NCBI GenBank assembly: GCA_025617745.1
Contig: CM046853.1
Location: 61,332,616 to 61,396,615 of the forward strand
Direction of reading: 5' to 3'
DNA from: Heliocidaris erythrogramma
Lineage: Eukaryota > Echinodermata > Echinoidea > Camarodonta > Echinometridae
Length of the DNA: 64,000 nucleotides
Positions 27,201 through 39,200 of the stretch are shown one piece after another. The translations under genes and the position numbers were made by a program. Each line of letters opens with the position of its first letter. Position 1 is the first letter of the stretch. Below the pieces are notes generated by a model. It ran no database searches. It was not told where the DNA came from and saw nothing but the letters and a program-made list of their open reading frames with translations.

Positions 27201-30200
27201 TTCTACTACTGATATTTAATAATGCTTACCCATGTTATAGTTGTCCTTATGGCAACATACTGAGTCAATTATGACTCAGTATTGTTCATTATATCCTAAT
27301 ATCATTAATATATTGTTATTTGACACTATGTGTAAATAAGATTGATATAATAGTCCTAAATGATTAATTCTTTTTAAATATGTAGAAAAGGAGATAGTGC
27401 ATATGAATTCAACACTTGCTTTAGTTAACACAGACCCATTCTAACTAACAATACTTTGACTATGTAACCTTGTACATGTAGATAGAAATATGCACCAGCC
27501 ATGTATTATTGCTGCATTTAGATAGAATGCTAGAGAGCTCACTAGATAATCATAACCTTTATAACAGTTTAACCTTCTAATACGACCCGTTCAGTATAAG
27601 AACATATTTCATTTCATCTTCACTGCTTCCATCTTGTGTGCACCCTCTCCATCTACCTCATGATCACCTCCATCAGCCGACAGAGACGTCCTTAGAATGA
27701 ATCAAGGTAACTGAGATAGATATCACAATATTATCGCAAATCATTTTCTTTTTGTTTAATGTGGAGGGGTGTTATTACTTATTGTTTGAATATTTAACCA
27801 AACACATGATATTCTGTGGCATATTTTTATGGTCTCATTGTTATTTATTTTTGGTAAATAATTCTGATAATTATTGACCTTCATTTCCTAGTTGTTATTT
27901 GTATATTGATACACATGATTGTTATCCCCTCGCCGACGAAGTCGGAGGGGATATAGCAACGCCTCCGTCTGTCCATCTGTCCGTCCATAACAAATCGTTT
28001 TCCGTTCGATAACTTTAGTAATGTTTGGCAGATTTTTAATGAAATTTGATATGAATGTACATGGTATCAAAATACAGCCTAAGTTTTTGATGTCGGAGTA
28101 TATAGGTCAAAGGTCAAAGTTCATATCATTAAATAAGCGAAAATCCGAAAATGTGGTTTCCATTTGATAACTTTAGTAATGTGAGACGGATTTTAATGAA
28201 ATTTGATATGAAGCTATATAGTATCAAAACACAGCCTAAGTTCAATTGCAGAGTATGTAGGTCAAAGGTCAAAGGTCATTAAATATGCGAAAATCCGAAA
28301 AATGTGGTTTCTGTTTGATAACTTTAGTAATAAACGAAGAAGCTTGACTGGGGAGGAATTTTTAATTTGTAAACAAATCTTTCGGCATATAGATGTAGAT
28401 GACAGGTTCGAATCCCGCTGGTTCCAATTTTTTCTGACTTGTGTTTTTCATTACAGATCGAGCATACGATCTTTAACACTGGGAGTAATATGCCAAAAGA
28501 TTTGTTTACAACTTTAGTAATGTTAGACAGATTTTAATGAAATTTGGTAAGAAGGTACATGGTATGAAGATATAGCCTGAGTTCGATCTTCGAGTATGTC
28601 ATAGCTCATTAAATATGCAAAAATAGCTAATTATGTATGCAAAATGTGGTTTCCGTGTGATAGCTTTAGTAATGTTTGACGGATTTTAATGAATTCGTAT
28701 GAGGGTACATGGTATCAAAATACAGCCTAAGTTTGATTTCGGAGTATGTAGGTCAAAGGTCAAAGGTCACAGTTCATTAAATAAGCGAAAATAGCTAATT
28801 ATATATATGCAAATATGTGGTTTATGCAATGTTGTCGAGTATGTAAGTCAAAATTCAAAGGTCTCAGCTCATTAAATATGCAAAAATTGATAATTATGTA
28901 CATGAGAAAGTTTGTTTTCAGATCTTCTGACGGGTCATTTTATAAATTAGTAAGCATTCTATACATCCAATCGCTAGGTATTAGTAACTTCCTTGCCTAG
29001 TAATATAAAAGTATAGTCCAATGGAGTTAACTTGTTCTGATGTATATAGGCCATTTGTACCCGGCGAGGGGATGCTACGCTTTGCATTGCCCTTGTTAAT
29101 ATTAATAATGTGAGTTTGATTTACCAAGACGCCTGGTGTCCAAGCATGCATCTTCAATGCACTGCATATGCTTCCAGATCCTATTTATTTTCTATGTGAC
29201 TCTCGATAAGCTATGACATGCCCATCCTTTTTTTTCTAATTTACCAAGCTCATGAATGTCCACCTCTTAATGCTAGCTATTAACACCAACATGCATACAT
29301 TCTCTTTGTATGAAGTCAAATGACATGTGTTGCACAAGTTAAAGATATACCTTGTCTGCTACTGTGTTTCCACCTAAGATCCTTTATCCCTGGTTTCCAC
29401 CGTGATGGATGAAGTAGATAAGAAGCAGGGTGGTGAGAGGGATGTCCTGGTCACTCTGGTAGATGGGGCCTTGGCTAACTCCAAGGGACGCACAAGCCTG
29501 GAAGAACTGGCTCTCAAGGTAATCTTGCTTCAAAAAAACCAAAGGGTTTTACATGTACATGTAGTTGACAGCCTGGTAGATCTACTCCTTGAAATTGATT
29601 CCTTTTTTTTTCTACTGCCCATCATAAATGAAAGTGAAATGCAGTTATTTGAATTGCTAGGTATACAAGATTTGCTAGTCCAGTTTTACATACAGTTTAT
29701 CCATGTTTGTTTTCGCTAACATTCAAGATATGCTAGGCTAGCACTTATGTCATAAAAAGGTGCTTGAATCAGTATCTTGATTAATATGTTAATATTCATA
29801 TTTATTTCGTAGTTAAAAAGTGCTCAAGCATTTATCTTCCATGTGTATACTCAGGACCTGTTAGCCCAGCTGGAAGCCCTGAAGGAAGAGAGACGTCAGC
29901 TAAGGGAAGATGCTGACCTAGAGTTTGGTGATGTGGACGTCTCTAAGCTAAATGAGGAGGAGCTATCCAGGCATCTTACACAGGTCTCGGAGTATCAGGA
30001 GCAGCAGCATCGACTCCTCAAGAGTGCCATCAGCCTCAAGATAGAATGTAAGAATATTGTGATGTCGGAATACTGTACAACCAGCAAAGTTTGCAAAATT
30101 TTGTTAATAACAGACATTTTCAGGGCATGAATTTCTTGCAACTTGCAAGTATCCAGTGTTGTAATTCAATCATTTGGTGGCATTGAACTTATGAGCCACT

Positions 30201-33200
30201 CAAGGAATTTGTTAGGCGTGCAAAAGTTTCTGGTTATGTAAGAGAGAAAAAGAGATATACAGTACTGATTTCCCGATGAGATTTCATAGAAAATTCCCCT
30301 TTCTAAAGTTCTTACCTACTATTATCAACTCACAAGCATAAACAGAAAATTCCCTTCCTATTCAGCATGTCTACAAAGCTGAATGAATAACCATACTTAC
30401 TTTACAGATTGAAGAGAGAGAGAAAAGGAGTTGAATGAGAGAGCGAGAGAGAGAGGCAGATAAAATCTCATTCAAATTGTCATCTCCAAAACTTTCCTTC
30501 TATCCAGTGACACGGCGTTCCTTGATCCAGGAGAACCGTTTATCTATGGAAGAGATAGAGGAAGAGCTTGCTGTTATGATGCTGTCAGAGCTTCAACAGA
30601 AACAGACCGTAGAGACTAACGCTGTCCATCATGTCCTTGAAGGATTCCCGGTAAGTTTTATCAACCCATGTCACACTCCTACTCTTATTATATACCTCAC
30701 TTGCTCACCTGCCAACCCATTTCTTCCATATGATATTAGAAACCGCTTTCTTATATGCATTATCGTATTCCGTTGCATTATATTTCTTTAATTTGTGTCA
30801 TTATATTTATTAAAGTCTGTCATCTGAGCATATGAACAATTACATTGATAACATATCACAGCTCCCATTCAGCAGTTTTTAATTTGTTTCTCAGGATTGG
30901 TTTACGTGTAGATCCAACAGCACATCATGTAATTTGTGTACCGGTAGATGTTTCTTTTAGTTTCTTTTATACCTTTAATATTTTATCGCAATACCTTTAT
31001 ATTGTACCTCATGCTTTTTGATAAATAGTTCTGCCCATTCATGTACTCTGTAGCATTTTATAAATAGAATATATCTATTATTTGCATCTTTCCTGGAGCC
31101 AAGCAGTGTAAATCTCACTGCGAAGTAGTTACCGTACTCCCCTTTCATGCATGTGTTACATACTTGTATTATCATTATTAGTCTTCAAGCGTAATAGATT
31201 TTAGTTTGCTTATTCTTTGCTTGTACCTTTCCACATAATAATAAATCTTTGTACAATATAACTGACATGAATATTCCATTTAGGAGAAATGACCAACTCA
31301 TTTGAAACCAAGAACTGAAAATAAAATATATTAAGTTTCCCTCCCTATACTGGATATAATGTTTTATTTCCAAAAACTGACTCCACATGTTGCGAACCTA
31401 TCAACAAATTGTGACATATTTTGTGATATTGTGAGATATTTTACTCTCTCATTTTTATTGTGTATAATTTACCTTCCCCACCCCCATGTGAACGGAATAT
31501 TCATGCTCAGTTTATAGCCCTATCACAAGCCCTTCTGAGAGCAGCCTCAGTGCCTGCAAGCCTCTGCAAATGTTTGTTTCTCTGATATGGGAACATGAGA
31601 TTTGCAGAGGTGTATGCACATGCGATAGAACTCTAGTTCTCAGAGGGGGGTAGCTTTTCTCATGCTGCATTATAATCACACTATCCATTACTTTGCTCTA
31701 TGCTTCACATTCTCGCTTCCACCACATCCCCTTCACGTGCCATCCACTAGGGGGGTAGTAGCGGACCGTATGGCCCTCCAGGGCATGGCTTGGACAAGAG
31801 GCATAGCGTGGCTTCTGGTGCGGGACACAAATCCAAACAGGTATTCTTCTCAGAAACCACCCATGTGACTATAAAGGTAACATGCACAGGCTGGTGATGT
31901 GCAGGAACGGAGTTATATCCAGTAATGACAGATATATTCCCAGTAATATTTTGCTTATCTCAGTCAAATATCTCCTATATTCATGATCCATATTGCATTG
32001 TATTAGAAAAGTTGTCATGCAGTATTTATCCTAAATGCATATATTATTCAAAAAGATTGCTTTGGAATGGTTTAGAAAAGCTGTAGAATTCTTTTATCCA
32101 TATATATGTATTGTCTGTGATATTCTTATTTGTGAAGAAGTGGCAATTAAAACGGCTATTGTATTTGATTTCCACTCTTGCAAACAAGAAGCTCATAAAC
32201 ATGGCATCTGTTGAAATCAGGATAGTTCAAGTTCTGTCAAAAAAAATTGATACATAAATGAGGAAAGGATGTAAGTTCAAATGAGGTTGTTCTCTAATAC
32301 TTTTGTTTTTGTAGGCAGAACAAAGATTCTTTGATATGGCAACTTCACTCGATTCTGCACATCTTAGGGTTTCAAGTGTTTCTGAGCTTATAATTCACAA
32401 ATTTTCTGCTTTTGACTGAATCTTAAGATAAGGATATTATAAAGTTTACAAAAGCACATAGTTAAAGGAGAAAATATATTTTCCAGACTTCAATGATATA
32501 TTATTCAGACCTCAATGATTTTTCTGAGATACCTGATGCAGTTTTTAAGCTATAGGTAGTTTCTGGATCAGATTGGAAAGACTCAGAAATGAATTCTCTT
32601 CATTAGTTTTAAGACCAGGGCCAGTATTCAATTCACTATTGGAATTAAATCAGCTTTTTACTCAGCATTTCGCTGAGCTAAGTAGAATGGCTCAAGTCTT
32701 ATTCAGATTCATATCAAAGTATATTACTTTAGTAAGCCAAATTTAAGCTAACACACTTACCAAAATCAGTTGTGATGTCACATAGCCAATCCAAAATTAT
32801 GCACAATAAATGCGTCACTTTAGATGCATGCTTATATAATTTGCTTGTGCGCAGCTTATTATGATGTGCATATGTATGAAAACCACCTGCCTGCCAATCA
32901 AGGCTTTAAAAATAATTGGCTTCAGTGGGTGAGGGAGCCGTCTCAGCCTAATGGGTAAAATACTTGGCCAAAAGATTCAACTGAATACCGAAGTTCGCAA
33001 AGTAATTTATCTAAACCCAAAAATTCAGTAAATACTCATATTTTTTACTTAAGTATTTGAATTGAATACCAGCCCAGGCACTGACACCAAGAACAACATA
33101 TTTACACCAAATCTACAACCTTTACTAATTCTTTAACTGTACCTTTCCATCACATCAGAGTGATGAGTTCCTTGACCAGATGAAGTTCACCCAGCGCCGA

Positions 33201-36200
33201 GCCCGTCGTGAGGGATGGCTGGACAACATAGCGGTCACTGTCTTTGACCACACCACAGTGACCCTTGAGATGACCACAGAGATTGAGGAAATGACCAGGA
33301 GGATCCAGGCCAGGGAGACCGCTCTGCTGACCGTGGACAAAGAGCTTAAGGAGAAGAAGGCAACGATTAGAAAGAATAGTGAGTGTGAGGATACAACAGA
33401 AAGTTAGTTAGTTAAACTGGTGACCCAACCTGTTTAGTAGATGGAAATGATAAGCGAATTCCACCATTTTGTATTTGTGTGACTATTTATATTTCAGAGT
33501 AACTACTTTCAGGATGTTAGTAAACAAAGAAGCTTGATGGGAGGAATTTTTAATTTGTAAACAAATTTTTAGGCATTTTACTCCCAGTGTTAAAGATCGT
33601 ATGCTCGATCTGTAATGAAAAGCACAAGTCAGAAAAAATGGAACCAGCGGGATTCGAAGCTGTCATCTACTGCTTGCCGGGCAGCGACTTAACCACCAGG
33701 CTATTCTGGTTCACGGCCAAGTCACAACGAACTGGAATCAAATACCCAAGATCCTCTTTCAGGATGTTTTTGCAAATTTTAATCCTACCATGTGTTTTTT
33801 TTTTCATCCTGCATCCAAAGATGAGGGTTTCATGATCCTTATATGAATTTTTATGCTTTCTTTGTTAAGGTTTTTTTTTTAACAAGCCTTTTTTGTGCTT
33901 CTCATGATTCTGCCACTACTATTTATTATATTAGTTTGTAACTGATTTTGTAGTGTGTTTTTAAGATGGAAATAAATCTTTTGACTTTGATGTGAAATGT
34001 CTTTTAGCTCTTGTACTTTATGACCACCATTGGAATGATCACTTGCGCATCTGACATTTTACACAAGAGTGAGATTGTGCTGTATTTGATGTTTTGGTGT
34101 TCTTTGCAGAGAGCGGCAGAACAGCTGATGAACTGGATGCAATGATTGCCAAGCTAGAGAAGGAGTATGCAGATAGGAAGAAGGTATCTAGAAAGTTTAC
34201 ATATTGAGTCTATGAACAGTTCAATATTCTTCCAGTGTTGATTTTTTAAATGTTCATATTCAGGCCAGCTTACATTAAATAAATAGTTAAAGTGGGATTT
34301 ACGAAGTGCTTTTTTTCTTTGTTTACATGTGGTCATAGGTGGAGATGTGTCATGCAATTCTATTCATCGGAGGGGGGGGGATGACCTATTGTTATGTCCC
34401 ACGATGAAATGAATTTCCTCAATATTTACTTCAATGCATGTGGTTAACAAACTCTGGATCTGTTGCTTGTTGTTTATAGTATTAAATAAAGCTATCATAA
34501 GAAGATTATGAGAATCTTTGAATTTAAGTGAAAACAACAGTGAGATAGGAATAAATGATAATAATTAGATTTCTGTAGACATATGGAAAGTTTCGTTCCA
34601 AAACATGCCACACTCATCCAGATATTATTTTGCTAGAATCCATGTAACATTAATTTTACAGATATGAGTCTGGTTTTTCCTTTCACTACAGGCTCTTGAG
34701 GAGGAGCAGGCCAGGGAGAGGAGGCAGGAGGCTGAGATGAAAGAAGTCAACCATGAGCTGGAGCAGAAGGAGCGAGACCTGGAGAAGCTGGATGAGGAGA
34801 TGAAGGAAGCAATTGAGAACGGTAAGAGTTCTTAATAAAACACTGAAAGAATGTAGTTTGCATAAGTAGGCGGAGTCACTTTAGGAGGTCAGAAGTCGTA
34901 GGTCATTGACTAGTAAAACTGATTGATGATATATGAAACTGACTCAAATACAAGTTGTAATTTATGTTATTTTAGTTCATAATCTACACAGATACACTTG
35001 TATGATATCCCAGTAGAGAGAGACAGATTTGTGAATTAGTCCGTTAATAAATACCCACTATTATAATGACTCATGTCAGGTTTTTATGCTGATTTGACTT
35101 GAGTGGCAGCGAGGAGAGACTATCACTATTTGTTGACCGGACTCATCACTTGAGCTTATCTTTGGGGACACAATGATAATACTGTAATGACTTGAGTCAG
35201 ACTCAACTCACCTTTTAGCCAACTTGAGTGACATTTAGGAGAGACTCTACAGGACTTGTGACTCGAGCCCTGTTGACTCAACGCGGGACTCAAGTTACAG
35301 GGACTTTGATTACAATGCTTTAAGTGCATTCTCTCCTATTTTGTCACTTTGATACTTTAGGTTGTTATTCATGGAATATACTGAATATTCAAGAAATTTG
35401 TGAGATTTAATATTTAGTTAAATAATTTTATTGGGAGCATTAATCTTATTCTGAAATTAGTTCATTCTTTGTTGACAGCCAAAACATTTAACACTATTCT
35501 CTTTCAGCTTGACTAATGAATGTATACTTTATCACTTATGTCATTTTATCATCTAGACAATAGTAAGTACTGATTTTGGATGTGTTAAATTTAACTAATT
35601 CATATTATATATATTATTATAGGATTTGAAGGTTTGCATGGTGAAGTTGTAATTCAGAAAAAAGGTTTGCGGTACAACCACGTGAGTTGGAATAACTTGG
35701 ATTTATTCGCTCTTCTTATTCTCCTGACGACGGCCAGATTCTGACCGGAACGTGGAGTTATTCCAACTCACATGGTTGTACCGCAAACCTTTTTTCTGAA
35801 TAATTCATATTATGTTTTTGTTTATTTCTTGTATACCAATTTCCATTGTGAACAAAGATGACTAACAACTGTCTGAATGGTGATGATGAGTGTGGTTTGG
35901 TAGATTTGGAAGAAAAAAATTGTTTCAGTATACCAGGTTGTTTCCTGTCTTTGAAAACGTTTTTTTTTTTCATCTTACTTTTTAGATCAGTAATATTTTC
36001 ATCCCTCACTCCCCTTCATTGATATCTCTAATCCTTTCATTGTCTGACAGATACTCTCCTCTCCCATACTAAAACTTATAGAGTCCGTGGAGGCCTAAGG
36101 CTTTATACCGGTAGCCTATTTTATCTCTTAGTTAAATTTGATGTGTCTTTTTATCAGTAGTATTTTTGAGTAGTTGATTGATGTGATCACCCATTTAGGA

Positions 36201-39200
36201 TGCTGGTTAGAAGTTGAGATTTGGGGATATAATTATTCTGATGTTTCCAACAGTAAAAGTAAGTAAATAGAAGAATTAATATGAATTCCTTTTATATTGA
36301 ACCAAAGAAATGCTTCATTACTCTTGAAATGTTCTCTTAAATACCATGGAGCTTAGCTAATGAAGTGATATCTCAGTGTTTTCTTCAAGCTGATTTTTTC
36401 CCAGAAGATATGTAGTTGACAAATATATTAAAAACTGTTGCATTCATTTGCCAACAATGACAATAACAATTTGATTTTAAACAAGGAAAATGGTTGCAAA
36501 GAGAATAGTTTTGGCCCCAATATAAGTTGCTTTGATAAATTTGAGAAATTATCAAAAAGGTTTTCAGGAAGATCAGACAACTAATTAGAAAGAAATGAAT
36601 TCTTAGCATTGTGAAGATCGGTATCTACAAATTGGCAACTCAGTCATTAGTTTGTGATGCTATCACTTACTATTCATCAATTGATTTGTATCTGATTGCA
36701 TCCATTAGAAAATTATCTTCATATCCTGGGGGGGGGGGAATCATAGCTTTGATTTTAGTTGTCTGATCATTTCATATGTCCCTCTATTTTTTCTGCTTTA
36801 TTGAAAGACATCATTCATGGCCCAGAGTTGTCTTTTAAGAAAGAAAGGAAACACTAATGTCCCCATCATAGGCTGTCCAAATCAATGTACATGTACGTTG
36901 AAGGTCTTCACCTCCCAACTTCAAGTCCCAACTTCAAGTGTTTTTTGTTTGTTTCATGTTGTTTCTGTGTCAGTTATGGGATTGTTTGGTGGATGTAGTT
37001 ATATGCTCTAAAAAGTGTCAAGGAGAGTAGGAAAGTGACAGATAAGAGGAATAGAAGAAAAAAATAAAAGGAGGTAAAGGAATGGGGAGAGATAAGAGTA
37101 AAAGTAAGAGAGAGAAAGGAAGAAGAGCGACATTATAGATTGAAAAAAATGACAGATTTTTAAAGGCTTGATTTGTAAGCAAAATAGAATTCCTTCAGGT
37201 TCGTTTAGTATGCATTTGCATTTTTATCTCAACAATGCCATTCATGGAGTTCCTTGTGAAGAGACACAGGCTGAAATGTTTTTTCCTGTCTCTCTCCTAT
37301 CACAGAGCGCAAGCGTCGTCCAAATGAGGCCTATGATGCAGATGCTATGATGGCAGAGATTGAGGCTCAGTTCGCCGCCAAGAAAAGGGTAAGTCATTCT
37401 GAAAGATACTTTGATTTTGAGATTTCAAAAATTATATTGCCCGGCCATCGGGATTACCTTCCGCAACCCATGGAATCTTGAAATGTTACTGCATGGTTAT
37501 CATGGTACTCGATCACAAAGTGTAAGATGTACCAAATATTTGATGGGCTCAAAATCCTTCAAACATGACAAAATGATCAAATATATTGTTCTGTTTCCCA
37601 GGCAATGCAAGCTCAGCTGGAGAGGCAGCGTCGTCAGGCGATGGAGAAGATAGCTGCCAGGAAGCAGAAACAGGAGGATAGACACTACGAGGATGAGATG
37701 GCCGTGGCTCTGATTCATGCTGCAGAGAAGAACAAAACTCAGAAGGAGGAGGCAGCAGTGGAGCACAAGAACAAACAGAATCAGCTGGTGAGTGATCTCT
37801 TGAAAATTAGGTTCACCGTTTCTAGAAGGCTTATTTTCAAGGATATATGAAAATATTTACAGTGAAACCTGTATATAGATAATGCTACAGAGAAAAGAAA
37901 TGAGGTCTTTGTAGGAAGTTTTTTTTTCTATACAGGTTCCTCTTTTGTTTTGATGAGGAAACTCTGTCCAAGAGAAACGTGTTCAAGAGAAAAAAAATTA
38001 AAATGAGTTTACTATGTCGAGGAGCTCATATTGAAGGATTAAATGTATATCAAAGTATACAAAATGTTTATATTTTTTGTTATTTTTTAAAGTTTTTGCT
38101 TGACATTTTACTTATTCAGTTAGGCCTGACGCTTAGTCTAAAGTCATGTTTAAGAAAAGGAAAACTTGTTTCGATTTGATTTGATACATCGGTTTCTGCA
38201 TCATATTTTCAACAGTCATTTTTCAGGCACGGTACAGATCTCATACATAGTACGTAATTGTATCCCCCGAACTAGAGTTCGGGGATACTATGGATTTGGC
38301 ATCGTCGAGATTTTCTTGTGAGCGCTCTACTGGCTGCAATTTTTGTCGGATCACCTTCAAATTTCACATGGAGGTGCATTATGGTAAGATGAAGAAGCCT
38401 ATTGTTTTTGGTGTGGGCGGAGTCATGGTTGCCATGGTAACCATATTTTTAAAGAAATAGTAAAGATTTTCTTGTGAGCGCTCTACCGGCTGCAGTTCTT
38501 GTCGGATCACCTTCAAATTTCGCATGGAGGTGCATTATGGTAAGATGAAGATGCCTATTATTTTTGGTGTGGGTGGAGTCATCGTTGCCATGGTAACCAT
38601 ATTTTTTAAAGAAATAGTAAAGACTTTCTTGTGAGCGCTCTACCGGCTGCAGTTTTTGTCAGATCACCTTCAATTTCAAAACAACTAAAAAATGACAAAA
38701 GTACAAAAAGGTCATTTTTGTCAGCAGTGATACCCGAGGTCCCAAATTGCCACTTTATCCATTTCAGTCACAACATTGATTCAAATGGGGGATGGGTGAC
38801 GGGTTCGGGGGATACATGTACTCGGACTGGTCCCCCCTCCGAGTGCTCTAGTTATACTTGTTGAATGGATAATGGAATACATAATTGAATACAAAATTGA
38901 ATATATATTTTCAATACATAACTAAATCATTGAATTCATAATTGAATACATATTTGAATACGATATTGAATACATATTGAATGTATAATTTTGCATAATA
39001 ATGTACAAAATTATATAAATACGTTGAATATATTATGAACGTCAATAATAGACTTCGAACACAGATTAACTTCCTTTGTTAAAACTTGACTTTAGACCCA
39101 GGGGCAGGTTTAAATTTTAGCAGAATCCAGGCCTTTGAGTCAATTAGATATTTTTCATTTTATGACTCTGTAGTGTAATGATATTGGTTACTCAGCTATT

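Larger units (their letters stand above)
30651..33158 (+). other. 2.5 kb intron 29
   Basis: Contains the foldback at 31515 and the MITE at 32625. No missing exon of the module is expected here, because exons 29 and 30 join like exons 20 and 21. Confidence 0.6.

Noticed and set aside
33684-33702. tRNA gene on the minus strand
   Set aside because: The A and B boxes belong to a SINE head; the cloverleaf is not intact and target duplications flank the whole 237-bp element.
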